A stretch of 64,000 nucleotides of DNA from Prostheceraeus crozeri (GCA_907163375.1 CAJQUW010001638.1:62001-126000), one strand, 5' to 3'; positions 43,906-55,946 are shown, numbered from the stretch's first letter. A program made the numbers and translations. The notes: generated by a model from the sequence alone, not told the origin.

Positions 43906-44880
43906 TATCTGTTAAAGGGAAGCCACCGCCAATACAAACTCTCTCTCTCTCTTAATTTTTGTCTTTTGTGCACTCACTTGTTGTTGACTTTCAAAATTCA
44001 AAACGTTTTATTTCCAAATTGGATAACGTTGCAGGTGTACTGGGTTCTGATGGTAGAAATGTACAAATGATATTCAGATGATTGTCTGAAAAAATGATGA
44101 TGGTGATAAAGTATTTACAAATGGGATTCTTCAGTAGCATAATGTATCAATATACAAATGATACATGCCTGGAAGAAGAGGATGTAGCGTATCAATAAAT
44201 CCTAAGCAGTTTGTCTGGTGAAGTTCAACAGCTAGCATCTATAGCGTCCACTTCTTACTTGAAGATCGTAATTTCCTGATCTATATTTTAATTAAATTCT
44301 GACTTCATTCGGCAAATGTGAATTTAAATAATCCTTTGATTTTGGCTCAAATTTAGATAATTGCAAATAGTCTCTACCAATGATACTCATTTTCATACTA
44401 TCAATCCATTGTATTCTGAAGTATTTGTATAAGGTCTTTTAACTGTTTTTGTTGATTGAACTTTGTTAACAAATATTTGATTTTCCCACAAATCATACAA
44501 TTTTAATTCTTTTAGACTTGTTTACTGTTTTATTAAATTATCACATACATTATTATTTCATTACTTTATATAAAACAATAATACATGTAGATATGGACAT
44601 ATACACAGTCTGCAGAGGGCCTGAAAATAAAACAAATAAACTAGTATGGTCCGGGCCTTAAATATTCTCAACCGCAGTGGTCAGCTCCGGACCTGTGTTT
44701 CACATCGTCATTATCCGAAATTTATGCTATACACGAACTATCCTATAGCATACTTGCTTCAACGTGTGTGCATTAAGCTTGCATACCATCTGATATGATG
44801 TTGCCTCAGAAGTTTTTGTTTATCGTGCTCATTTCATATGAGGAGAAAACACTCTTAAACCTACCGCATTGACATCAGGG
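43906..44880. other. No gene recognised
   Basis: AT-rich, with a short (TC)n run near 43940. No coding motif. Confidence 0.45.
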
Positions 44881-45616
44881 GTCTGTTTACGTCGAAATTC
44901 TTAAGATAAGTAAAGATCTAACACTTATATACTTTTACTTATAGCCTGCTTCACGTTGAAACATGAGTATCGAGGAATTTTCTTATAATTTTATGAATTT
45001 ATAATAAGCAGATGCTTATATAATATGCTTATATGCTAATATAATAACACGAATGCGCGATGAATAGCAATAAATGGATTATGAAATTTTCTGTAACTAC
45101 AGTTAACTCTCTTCTTTGAAAAAAACTGATTGTAGAACAAGCATATGGTATATTGATTCAAAACTCACATCTCTCGCATCTGAGACTGAAAGCAAAAAGG
45201 AGATGCAAAAAATTGAAAATAGAACTTTTAACTGCAAAAATGAAAGCCCAGAATGCAATGGCAAAATACTAACCTACTCAAGAAAAATGTCACTTTTTAA
45301 ATAAAAGCTACATGCTATGGAAATTTTAGATGTCTTGTTATCATCATGCATAAGCGTATGTGTAGGTGCTTCTTCATATGGCACGATGGAGTTAAAGCAA
45401 TTATCAATACTATAAAATTTCAATAATATTTTAATTTTATGGTTCCATAAGAATCTGAACATGCGGACTTATGTGACGTGAGACAGGCACATGATTCATA
45501 AGGAAATCTCATGAAAAACTAATGATATGTCATAAGTTATATTTGGGCCTATAAGTGACTTATCGAAAGTGAAACTTAGATGTGAAACTATATAAGAATT
45601 TCGACGTGAAACAGAC
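44881..45616. repeat. Foldback element upstream of the SLC5 gene
   Basis: The left arm starts GTCTGTTTACGTCGAAATTC and the right arm, on the other strand, GTCTGTTTCACGTCGAAATT. The arms match loosely for about 70 bp and also share CACTTATAG. It ends 290 bp before the SLC5 start codon. Its right arm supplies a CTATATAAG word (45588-45596) that resembles a TATA box. Confidence 0.7.
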
Positions 45617-45905
45617 AGATGCTGTTCAGAGCTTTCTATTTAGCAGAATACAACCACGGATGATATTTTGTCTGCTAACTTACCGTTTTACTAGGCTAGA
45701 ATCACTGAATGTGTTAAAGAAGGGAGGGAGTATGTTTAGCGTTGCAATGCGTTGATTTGCTATCAACTTTAAAGAGAAACTACGCATCAGCGAACTGCAT
45801 GCAATGGCAATTGGACAATGAGACAATGAGAGTAACTAGTTCTATGAATGTAAATTTGCAACATGATTCTCTATCGTCATTTCTAGTCGATTCCGTCGTG
45901 ATAGC

Positions 45906-47741
45906 ATGAATTTAAATTCAAACGGTAGTACATTACTTCATTTTACACAGCCAACGTTTCATATTGCAGACTATGTTGTCTTCACTATTTTCCTCTGCAT
46001 TTCCGGGGGAGTTGGTATTTTCTTCTCCCTTAAAACTAAGAAAACAACGGATAGCACTTTGTTTGGAGACAGAAGAATGAAAGCAGTGCCCGTTGGCATA
46101 TCAACTGGTGTTTCGTTTATGTCTGCATCCTCAATTGTTGGATTACCGTCAGAAATCTATATCAACGGTCATTCATACATATTGGGAGTAACATTTGGCT
46201 CATTGGGATACTTTCTCGGATGCGTGCTCGTGTCTCATCTCCTACATCCTTTGGGAATGACCAGCTTGAACGAATATTTCAGCAAGCGATTCAAATCGCG
46301 CGCGATTACATTCTGCGCGAATGTCATGGTGCTCATGTGTATTTTTCATTACATGGGCGCTTGCATGCTTGGTTCTGTGATTGCATTCAGCAGTGCAACA
46401 GGGGGACGTGTTGGTATCGTAGCAGCAATCGTTATTGGAGGATCTGTTGGTATTTTCTATACAGCAATGGGTGGCCTTAAGGCAGTCGTTTGGTCAGATG
46501 TCATGCAAAGTGGTGTAATGGCTTTTGGAGTAATATCAGTGGTTGTGAAATCAATAATTGACACTCCTGGCGGAATTCCTGAAATTTTTCGTTTGAATCG
46601 TGAATATGGCAGGCTAATTCAATTTGATTTGTCCACTGATTTTACTGTTCGGCATACCTTTTGGGGTCTGATGATAGGCATTGGTTTCAATTGGAGCTCA
46701 TGGGCAATTCAACCTGCTGGAGTGCAGCGACTATGCTGCACGAAATCAGTAAAGGACGCCTACATTGTTTCAGCAATTGCCGGGGCGCTGTTTCTTTTCT
46801 TCAGTGCTATTCCGTGTTGGGCAGGAATGAACATATTTGCCTATTATACATCCCGAGGCTGCGACGTTTATGCTGCAGGATGGGTAAATGATAACGAATT
46901 AATGTTGTACTATGTTAGAGAACGTCTAGGATTTCCAGGATTTCAGGGATTATTTATCGCCGCTTTATATGCTGGTTCTCTAAGTTCCTTATCGTCTGGT
47001 CTCAACACAGCAACGGCCATATTGTGGAAGGAAATAATAAAACCAATCATCCCATTTCAACTGTCCGAAGCAAAAGCAGTTACTGTGACGAAACTAATTA
47101 CGGTTGTTTACGGCGTACTTGGTATGCTGTGGTGTTACATGCTTATATCATTTGGTGGATTAATCCTCCAGGTGGGCGCAAGCATTAATGCGTCTATGTA
47201 CTGTGCATATTTTAGTCTGTTCCTTCTTGCTGTTTTCTGTTTCAATGCCAATTACCTCGCAGCTGTGATAAGTCTTATGGTAAGTTTTGCATTTACACTT
47301 TGGCTGGGACTGTCTACGTTAGCATACAAGAAAACTTCATTTGTTCCGGTTAAACTACCAAGCATCACTGAAAACTGCGCGTTTACCAATTCAACGACGC
47401 AGCTTCGCGCATTAGCTTCACTTAATGATACATTTGGCATCAAACAGTGTCAGAATCCCAAAACTATGATAGATACTCTTTTCTCGATTTCTTACACTTG
47501 GTTTGGAATAATTTGCTTTACCGTTTTTACGCTATTATCCCTCATTTTATCAGGAATTCTTGGACCGAATCCCAAAGAAATCGACAGCCGTCTGATCTTC
47601 CCACTGCTGAGAAGGCTGACTTTGAAAAAATCAGGCAGCAATGAGTTTCCTAACACCAGTAAATCGGACAAGAAGTTGCAGCAAGAGTTGGAGAATCTAC
47701 AGACTTGTGTGGAAAATGAAGATTGTCTGGATGTGGCCTAA
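45906..47741 (+). CDS. SLC5-family sodium-coupled solute transporter, single exon
   Basis: This 611-residue protein is a plasma-membrane symporter that would use the sodium gradient to import a small organic solute. Family features are a first hydrophobic segment (DYVVFTIFLCISGGVGIFFS), then VGISTGVSFMSASSIVGLPS, and the SLC5 signature YTAMGGLKAVVWSDVMQ at about 185-201. AGVQRLCC lies near 270, and a Ser-rich sodium-site helix (YAGSLSSLSSGLNTATAI) near 353-370. About 13 membrane segments are visible, with a hydrophilic C-terminal tail. Closest in style to monocarboxylate carriers (SLC5A8/A12), but the substrate cannot be told. The Met at 45906 is the first after an in-frame TGA (45864-45866), with A at -3. 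No introns interrupt it, whereas vertebrate SLC5A8 genes have many. It has no frameshift or stop, so it is the one clear host-type gene here. Confidence 0.9.
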   Translation: MNLNSNGSTLLHFTQPTFHIADYVVFTIFLCISGGVGIFFSLKTKKTTDSTLFGDRRMKAVPVGISTGVSFMSASSIVGLPSEIYINGHSYILGVTFGSLGYFLGCVLVSHLLHPLGMTSLNEYFSKRFKSRAITFCANVMVLMCIFHYMGACMLGSVIAFSSATGGRVGIVAAIVIGGSVGIFYTAMGGLKAVVWSDVMQSGVMAFGVISVVVKSIIDTPGGIPEIFRLNREYGRLIQFDLSTDFTVRHTFWGLMIGIGFNWSSWAIQPAGVQRLCCTKSVKDAYIVSAIAGALFLFFSAIPCWAGMNIFAYYTSRGCDVYAAGWVNDNELMLYYVRERLGFPGFQGLFIAALYAGSLSSLSSGLNTATAILWKEIIKPIIPFQLSEAKAVTVTKLITVVYGVLGMLWCYMLISFGGLILQVGASINASMYCAYFSLFLLAVFCFNANYLAAVISLMVSFAFTLWLGLSTLAYKKTSFVPVKLPSITENCAFTNSTTQLRALASLNDTFGIKQCQNPKTMIDTLFSISYTWFGIICFTVFTLLSLILSGILGPNPKEIDSRLIFPLLRRLTLKKSGSNEFPNTSKSDKKLQQELENLQTCVENEDCLDVA

Positions 47742-48265
47742 TATGTATTTTTATGCAGTAACTCCTTGTTTATATTTCTATCTTTTAGATTTCTAAATAA
47801 CATTATCATCTATAGGCTTAACATTATCACCTATAGGCTTCATATGTATCTAAACGTATCAATTATATCATTATATGATTACTTGGATTGACCGCTTGAG
47901 ATAGTCATATTGAAAAACCTGACTAGGCTAATCCAAACAATCCTCTGATCGATATTGGTCTCAGGCATGAAAGAAAGCCTCAAACTGTTATCTGAAGCCT
48001 TCACGCTTCATTTCACCATTCGCATTACAATCGCTCACTTTCTAGTAAGTTGAATTCTAGATGCACTTGCCTATCAAAAGGATCCAATCCACCCATGAGA
48101 ATACCTTAGCATGCACCAAGATTACCTCGGATGCCAGCCTTCAACAGCGCCATTCCACAACCAATAGCGCCATATTTAGATGCGTGCGGATAATCTGCTT
48201 CTGTGTAAAAACAAGCATATTGATTAAATTTTTACAAATATTCTTTTTGTGATCGTCATTTGTAA

Positions 48266-48286
48266 AATAAATTGAGAGCGAATAAA
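48266..48286 (+). promoter_or_regulatory. Candidate poly(A) signals for the SLC5 gene
   Basis: Two AATAAA hexamers (48266-48271 and 48281-48286) lie about 530 bp after the stop codon, in an AT-rich context, just before a foldback element. AATAAA is common in such sequence, so this is only plausible. Confidence 0.3.
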
Positions 48287-48298
48287 TTCATATGTCTA

Positions 48299-48452
48299 GG
48301 TTACATTGATTTCGATTGCCTCTGTCACCGCGAGCGGCAAAAGGAAAGAAAGTTTTATGGATAAACGGTGCAGATGGCATACCTGGAGTTTTCATTTCTT
48401 CCTGCCGTTCGCACCAACAGAAGCGTCGTTGCCAGTGTAAATCAATATAACA
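48299..48452. repeat. Small inverted-repeat hairpin downstream of SLC5
   Basis: The arms share GTTACATTGATTT (one change) and a block around CTCTGTCACCGCGAGCGGCA, which matches TTCTGTTGGTGCGAACGGCA on the other strand. The total is about 154 bp with a loop of about 30 bp. Probable MITE. Confidence 0.65.
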
Positions 48453-49777
48453 TCGACGTATAAATTTCTTTGTTCTCAAATAAACTTTGGCAAATATGCA
48501 GGTAAAAGTCTGCTTTCAAATTTTTGTGTGAAGTTTAATTTCTACATTTATGCAAACTAACCTATTGCATGTCGCCGTATGAAATGCTTAATTGAACTTT
48601 ATTATAAAGAAACATAATTTTTGCTTGACGATTAGGTGACACAAAATGGATTTATGTCTACTTGTATGTCTTTTTTTGACTTTTGCGAAATCTAGCATGA
48701 ACAGCATAGAGATGTTGGACATTTCAAAGCTTTGTGACTTTTTCGTTTATGCTTACATTTAAAGATCATTTTTAATTCATGTATTGATTTTTTACTTTGA
48801 TGATCCACTGAATCTGGCCATGTGTTCATGCCTAATACATTCGACATATAGTGCGCCAAGAACTAATCTTGTTTTCCAAATAGCTAATTTTGCATGGTGT
48901 GTAGCCCAGTGATCGCAGATTATTGGCTGAGAAGAACAAGAATCAGTGCAAAATGTCCTAAGAATGCTATCGGACTATTTACAATTGTTACATTTTTATT
49001 TATTTATGTCTACTTTACATTCGCCAATAATGAATTTGTGTGCTGTGTTTTCTCTATTGATTCTATTTTTAACTTTGCTATAATAGAAATAAAATTTGGA
49101 AAGGATCTACTTTTGATTTATGAAAGCTATTTATGGGAGCAAGCACTCGATTGCAAATTATCATTATTTCATTGGGCCACCGTTGGATGAGTTCCTAGGC
49201 TACGAAACCTCGATTTTTTTAAGTTCGGCCGAACCAGTACATTATTTACCTTGCCTAACAAGAAGCTCGACGAACCAAGCTGGCCGAACTTTTTGTTATT
49301 ATTACTTAAAGGGATTGCAGTCAGTCAGCATTTTCTCCTGAATATTTCCTATTGTGTGCCTTAAATTATCTTTGCCTAAAATAAACCACGTATAAAATGT
49401 TAATTGTATATGACTAATTTTGATAACAATAATAATTTGATGAGTTAGGCTACAGCAATGGAAAAGAATGTGGGCCACTGTAAATTGACAAAATGTGACG
49501 CTGCGACATTGCGTAGGACGCTGTTGCCTGAAGAGAAAATCTACATCTATGACATCGCATCTAAGGATTGCAATCTCCGGATCCAATTGGTTTTTGTAAA
49601 TTCTGAAATCCCACGATTTTGCTTAAGGGATCCTGGTATTAATTTAACAGTGATCTACCAATCATTTAACAGCTGAGACTAAATTTCAAACTGTTTTGTC
49701 TGAAAATTGAATGCATAATTTCTCAGGATAGAAAAGAAATTGCTCAGTTTCTTAAATTTTGTTCATGTCAAATACTA
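48453..49777. other. No gene recognised
   Basis: Short frames only. A small inverted pair AAGTTCGGCC/GGCCGAACTT lies at 49219-49290. Confidence 0.45.
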
Positions 49778-51390
49778 CTCTCTAGCAAAAGAAACGCACC
49801 AGGTAGGTTTTAGAAATTTTTACTAAATTGAAAGCGTTCAATTCGACTCAAGGTGCATGTCTGCATTCATGTAGTCCTAACAAGCTTAGTGAGGCAGGTC
49901 GTGGTGAATACAACTCACTAGACGACTCGTAGCAATGGCCTTCTGTTAAATAACGATTTTATGATTTCACGGTCTGTATTATGACGAAACGAATTGAAGT
50001 GTGATAATCGAATTCTCTCATTCAGTAGATAGGGCCTACTTAGAAGACAGTTCATTGCATCGATTGAGATTATGCCACGAATTGAAAGAAAACGCACGAA
50101 AACAAGCCTTTTGACTGCTGGCTGGTCAATTTCTAATTTTGCGTGACACTTTTGCGTGTGTAGGGCAAAAGTAAGAGATCTACAGCATCGATGGAGAACT
50201 ACAAGGAGCACCAGAGACAGACCACGGACTCGGAGACCACATGTGTCTCACAGGGAAGATCGGCACATTCGGCTGGTACATCTACGTGACCGCTTCAGAA
50301 TAGCACAAACAACTGCCGACAACTTCAGGGGGCGTAAAAGAAAACGGATCAGCAACATGACCGTTTTGAGATGTCTACCGGAAGCAAACATTGTCACTTA
50401 CCCACCTTTCCAACTATGACGTGTATCATCCCATCATATCCGGGAGCGGCTAAGGTGGGCTCCAGCGCATTTTTGTTGGAATATTAGCCAATGATAATTT
50501 GTTGTCTTTTCGGATGAATCAAGTTTCCTCTTGGAGCGGCATGATGGAAGGGTTCGTGTCCATCGATGAAGAGGAGAACGATTCCAGGGCTGCTGCATTC
50601 AAGAAACCGCAAGCATCGGGCGAGGAAGCGTCATGGTCTGGGGAGCAATGTTAACGAACTGCCGCACTCCAATCGTCCGTATTCAAGGCAATTTGACTTC
50701 GCCCCGGTATGCTGAAGAAATTGTGCAACCTTATTTTCTTGCTTTCATAGCAACATGGACCTGGTCTTGTCTTGATGCAAGACAATGCACCTGCTCATCG
50801 CGCGAGTTCAACTCATAACTTCCTGACCTTGGCCAACCATTCTCTTGACATTAATCCCATCGAGCACGTGTGGGATCATCTCTACAGACATGTTCGGCAG
50901 ACAACATCCACCGACAACTCTCAATCAGCTCGCGACATGCTTGAGTGAAGCTTGGAGCAACATCCCACAGGCTTTCATGAGACAACTTGTATTCAGCATA
51001 AGAAGGCGTTGCAGCTGTTGTTGATGCCAGAGCAGGTCATACTCGCTACTGATTATTTTGTTTACATTATCTTTAACTAATGAATTAATTATTGCTTGGA
51101 AGTTCTTGTTTCGGGTATCCCATAAACATGATTTTATCCAAAATAATCTAATCAAGTAATGTAGTTATCATCCATAGATATACGCATGCATCATAAAAGC
51201 GGAGACATTGTAAATAAATGATTAATTTGATTTCCGATTGGAAAGTATTTATATAGAATTCATATGCATCTAGAATATATTTAGGATATACTGCAGAATA
51301 TAGTAGACATGTACCATAAGTCAAATTGAACGCTTTCAATATTGTAAAAATTTCTAGATCCTACCTGGCAGGTTTCTTTTTGTTAGAGAG
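49778..51390 (+). mobile_element. Tc1-like transposon, decayed
   Basis: The ends CTCTCTAGCAAAAGAAACGC and, on the other strand, CTCTCTAACAAAAAGAAACC are flanked by TA (49776-49777 and 51391-51392). The inverted repeats extend about 70 bp and share TAGAAATTTTTAC and TTGAAAGCGTTCAATT. It is 1613 bp with a broken transposase. Confidence 0.85.
50156..50990 (+). pseudogene. Tc1 transposase, multiply frameshifted
   Basis: Pieces in order are a helix-turn-helix tail (RRPHVSHREDRHIRLVHLRD), VFSDESSFLLERHDGRVRVH (first Asp), GRGSVMVWGAMLTNCRTPIV, then TSPRYAEEIVQPYFLAF. The second Asp block is degraded. The third block is recognisable only as a shifted frame (50840-50880) followed by SEAWSNIPQAFMRQL. 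Several indels and stops make it non-functional. Confidence 0.8.
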
Positions 51391-51944
51391 TAATTATATA
51401 GCCGCGCGATGCCCATCACTGGATCATGATTGTGCGACATATAGGCTCTGATCTCCAGCAAATCGGGTAATATCCTTTGCATCTAATTTCTAAATGTTTC
51501 ACAAAGCTTATTTGACGAAAACGTTCACTTAGGTCTACACACACATAGATAGAATTAATTAGTAGAGATTCCAAACATGATTATATTATAAGCAGCATGT
51601 ATGAACCAGTTTTTAACAAGATTTCTTAACGGATAATTTTTGATAAGATTATAACAGCGAATGGATAAGTTAGATTAATTTTATAAATTCCATTGGATTG
51701 CAACTAGGTAATTTTTTGTATCATGAAGATCTCTAATGGCCGATTTATAGTTACTTACTGGCCAAACGTAATGCAAAAAATATAAATGAGCTGTAATTTT
51801 CTTGTTATGTAGCATTTTGCATATGATATAGTATTAGTGGCACTAGCATGCTTGAAGATTTTCAGAGTAATAGCAGAAAGTGATAAAATCATATCTTTTC
51901 CAAACTACATACATACAACCTACAAGTGCATCACAAATGCTCAA
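51391..51944. other. No gene recognised
   Basis: AT-rich, nothing identifiable. Confidence 0.4.
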
Positions 51945-53898
51945 AATAACCTCCATTATTCTCGGTGACAGGTTGAAGTCATCGAGCAAGATGCGACACT
52001 GCAGCAGAGAACTAGGTAGCTATCATCATGTCAATCTCGGATTGAATCCAGTCTTTCCATTCTTCGATGCTTTCTAGTTTGCTCATATGATACATGCGAG
52101 ATCCCCAGAACCAGTAATCCAGAAGAGAAAGATCTGGAATATTCTCTCTAGCCAAGGCAGCCCACATCCAATACTATAACTCTCTCTCTAATGGAAAATG
52201 CTTGGACAACAATTCTAGTGCCGTCTTAGAATAATGTGGTGGTGCACCGTCATGTTGATAAATGAAATGAGTTCATCTTTCGCTTTCTTCTAAGTTCTGG
52301 GATCACATTATTGGAGAGCATAGCACGATAATTGTCACCACTGACACTGCCATCGAAGAAAAAAAAGTTAGCTAGTAGGTTGCGCTGAGAATGCCATCCA
52401 TATTTTTTTCCATCCTTACTTTCGGTGAAAGCCATCCTTACTATCCTGAAGGCAAACTTTCTGTTGTCGAAGCATGTGGATTGTGGTAGGCCCAATCATA
52501 GAGTAGGGATATATAGGTAGAGTGTCGAATGAAAAAAGTATCTGTATACAGTGAAAATTTTTGTATGAAAAGATTCAGTTTTTTGAGGAGATTACGTTCC
52601 CGTAGTCCAAAAAATTATTTGAGCACTTTTGAAAAAAGTCAACCTTTTCCTAATTTATATACTACCGAGATGACTCTCCTAAATAAGTAGTATGGAATAA
52701 GTTGGATATCAAAAGGAATGAATATTTGCTAATAAGCATCCTTACCAAGCGTAAATTAAGCTGATTATCTAGGGAATTTCTTGAATTGTATTACAATGAA
52801 AGTCATCATGAAAAAGTCGCGATATTATTCATGCTTTCTTGGCTGAAATTTCAAGTTTTTAGCTCAATTTTCACCGGCATGATTTTATGATTCAATCACT
52901 AAATTCATGTTTCATTTCTAGAATCTGAATACCGATGTGGACCCATTTGCATCTTTCAAAGTTAAATGAAATCATTGTCTTTGATTATGTGATTTTGCTG
53001 TGCCAGTGGCAGGTTGCCTGTGATATGATCACGCTGAAGAAAATACTCTTGAGGTTGAGCATGAAAGTAATAGGAACCTATCGAATTGCTAATTTAACAA
53101 GCATTAAATCTCCAAGGCTGTCATGACATTGACGATCTGTAAAATAATATCATTTCCTTCTGCTTTATGCTATCATGATCAGTCAATTGCGTCGTACTTT
53201 CTTCAAAAATGCATAAATGTACATATCTCACATTTGGAAACATTTCCGACTGTAGCTCCTTTGAGTTCATTTAATAAAATCGATGGTGTATACACATTGG
53301 GGATTTAATAAATGCGGAGTTACCACTCTACCTAAATATACTTACTCTATGGTTCAAGCCTTGGTCGGGTCAAACTTAAGACTTTTAAAATAGGTACACT
53401 CTGCATTCTTGCTAAACACTCAGCACAAAATGAATGAGAGAGGGATAAATAGCAACTCGGCCACATGGAAGAAAGGCTTCGTGTCTAATGTACTTCCGAG
53501 TATAAACGACGCTAATTAATTAATTTTATTCACAGTCTGCCTCCGTGATGGACTGCATCAGGGATGAATGATAGGGATACATTCCTAGATGCTCCTTTAA
53601 TTAGTATTATACGAACACTCCGTTCCGGAATATTGGATGCACGTGCTACATCAGAGGAAGAGACAATGTCAAGTTTATTTGATTATTGAGCTGCCTGCAG
53701 AGACTCGATAACCACTTCACAGAGTTCTTCCTTGAATGATGGGCGACCTGATTTTGGTGCATCAAGTAGAGAAAACGTCTTTTCAAATTTGGATATAAAG
53801 ACGTGTGGTGCTATTGACCGAAAATTGACTTCAAGCAATTTTGTGCTTGGTGTTGAAGGCTCTGAAAGTAACAGTTGGACTTCGGTTATTAGCATCAT
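51945..53898 (-). pseudogene. Mariner-type transposase split by a MITE
   Basis: The N-terminal helix-turn-helix half is at 53683-53898 (VFISKFEKTFSLLDAPKSGR, PSFKEELCEVVIESLQAAQ, and in the same region SSDVARASNIPERSVRII). The catalytic half is at about 51945-52495 (SKDGKKYGWHSQRN, FFFFDGSVSGDNYRAML, VIPELRRKRK). Between them lies the MITE at 52497-53351. Further decay covers the second and third catalytic blocks; the C-terminal end still reads VSHLARWLQPVTENNGGYFE. It belongs to the same broad group as the transposase at 23796. Confidence 0.7.
52497..53351 (+). mobile_element. hAT-like MITE, full-length copy (855 bp)
   Basis: It runs from CATAGAGTAGGGATATATAG to ...TTACTCTATG, with terminal repeats of about 30 bp and every internal block of the family. 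Flanking 8-mers (GGCCCAAT and GTTCAAGC) do not match, so the target duplication is lost or the flank was rearranged. It interrupts a mariner-type transposase. Confidence 0.85.
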
Positions 53899-54465
53899 AG
53901 AAATGGATAACAGTAAAACTTTTAGAACGGAAATGTAGTTTCATGCTATGCACAAAAATCGCACGTATTTTCACTTTGAAGCACTTGTCAACCACCGTAT
54001 GATTCGGTTAGAAACAGTCACAAGTGAAATTCCAATGTATTGATTGTTGGTCCATGGCCCAACTTAGCTCCCCGTCCGTGCAACTTCAGATAAGCAATCA
54101 GTCTATTTCTGTGATTAGCATACGTCCTCACGCGTATAGAATTTTTGTTCAAAACCTTAATCAACATATGGGACAGTTCACACCGGTCCAGACGAGTGTA
54201 TAAAATTGTGACCAAATTTTTTTTGAGTAACTTCGATTACTTCTGAGACCAACTTTTTTCAATAATTTCAGTTCGTCAAATAATTCCAATTTTATTAATG
54301 CTTGTACAGATTTTGCTCCAAATGCTCCACTTGTTCGTTACTTTGTAAATCTGAGAAGTTTATACCAATGCCGAACGACTGTAATGACAACCATAATGAA
54401 GGAAAATTTCTGACGTTGACGATTTTGTGAGGTAATATAAGTGGAAGCTTGGAAAAAATTTACTT
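53899..54465. other. Unassigned sequence before the Penelope-like element
   Basis: The left part may belong to the mariner-type element. No clear terminal repeats were seen. Confidence 0.35.
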
Positions 54466-55759
54466 TTGACAACAACACTTTTCCTCGCATTGTTTGTAAA
54501 AGTTATAAACCGCCACCGGACTCAGTTGCTCCTGAATACAGTTTACAGAAGTGTCGAAAGATACGTCGTGGTGTTATCTAATTGTAAAAGTTGTTTTCTT
54601 GACGACAACTTAGCTCCAGAAGAGCGTATTGAGTTGATAAGAACTGATACTTGCATCATAATGACTCCTGCTGATAAGATCAATAGGATATGGGTAATTG
54701 CACCTCATAATGGGTGTGAGTCTGAAGCTTACAGACAACTTTGTGACGAGAACTTTTCCTCTGTTCATCACACAGATAGTGCAAGTTCTGTCATCAAGCG
54801 AATCCTAAATTCTTTATGATATCTGTATAAAAGAAGCTTCATCAGCCAACGTAAGTTTGATATCCTAGTGCCTTCGACTGATTGTAATTCCCGAAATTTT
54901 ATGTGTTGCTTAAAGCTCATAAAGATACTTGGCATCTTGCAGCAATGTCTCCAGGTCGACCCATTATTTTTCTGACTGCAATAACATCACACCGGCTTCA
55001 CCTTCATTTATGTAATTTTTCTTGCTCCCATTGCAAAAACTGATTATTGTTATGTTAAAGATTCTATGCATCTGATTACTGCTTTTAATGATATTATGTC
55101 AGCACTAATACAACTTCATTTAGCATGGATATATTATTTCTCTGTAATATACCTGTTGAAGAAGGCATGAAGAAGTTTCTCGTGCTTTTTCGAAGCTTCC
55201 GGATGCAAAGCGTCCAGATTTAAGTCTGTTAACACTTTTGCGTATCATTCTCACAAATAACATTTTTAGTTTTCAACGGTGATCTTTTCCAACAAGCACA
55301 TGGTGCAGTCATGGAATGCGCTTTGGAACTTCGTTTGCTAGCATTTTTTTTATGGATTGAGACGATCGCATATTCAGTTAAGATTAACGCCCGATTGTAT
55401 GAAGAAGATATCGATGATGCATGCATTAACAATCTATATATTTTTTCTAATAAAAAGTACCGGGTATATTCAGATGAAATCATAAAACACTTTGCAAAAT
55501 ATGATGATCAATTACCTACAAAAATGATGACAAAGAACCTAATAAAAGTCACACTCAGGAAAGGTGCTGCGAATGCAGTGAGCATTGCCACGTATGGTTG
55601 CCAAGCTCAGTCTCTGCCACAACCACATCCCTTCCCCCCAGGAGCCGTCATCATCTTAGACTCAATAATGTCGATGAAATTTTTCGTTGTGGGGCCAGGC
55701 ACAATCTATATTAATGCATACTCGTACAGTTGGGAATTTTCCGAATGTGATCTATTTTA

Positions 55760-55946
55760 AGACAAGTAACCTGACAATTGATAAATTTATCAAATCTCAA
55801 CAGATGGCCGCTGGCCTTGTGGTTAAAGGGTATGCCTGTACGTCTTCTAGTTCCAACGTCGCTGGTTCAAACCTACCCACGACTGATGAGGCCCAACAGG
55901 CCGAAACATGTCTCGTGGTGGTTACATCTGTTGAGATTTGATAAAA
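55760..55946 (+). mobile_element. Hammerhead-bearing small retroposon-like insertion with A/B boxes
   Basis: A 187-bp segment is flanked by a perfect 13-bp direct repeat, GTGATCTATTTTA (55747-55759 and 55947-55959). Inside, perfect 21-bp inverted repeats (TATCAAATCTCAACAGATG with flanking T's) lie at 55786-55806 and 55925-55945. Between them are an A-box-like TGGCCTTGTGG (55812-55822), a B-box-like GGTTCAAACCT (55864-55874) and a complete hammerhead fold (55877-55918). Pol III-type boxes plus a hammerhead recall the SINE-like alpha elements of schistosomes. Inverted termini with a 13-bp duplication are unusual for a SINE. Confidence 0.65.
55877..55918 (+). ncRNA. Hammerhead ribozyme, complete type I fold
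   Basis: Stem I is CCACGA/TCGTGG, six perfect pairs. The core CTGATGA is followed by stem II GGCC-CAACA-GGCC, then GAAA, a minimal stem III (C, loop AT, G, closed by A-U), and GTC. Predicted cleavage follows C55912. All core nucleotides match the hammerhead consensus. Very short stem III is typical of ribozymes from Penelope-like elements and animal retrozymes, which often work as dimers. Confidence 0.85.

Noticed and set aside
45588-45596. CTATATAAG as TATA box of the SLC5 gene
   Set aside because: It lies inside a foldback element arm and the window is AT-rich. No independent evidence of a start site, so it is not listed as a promoter.
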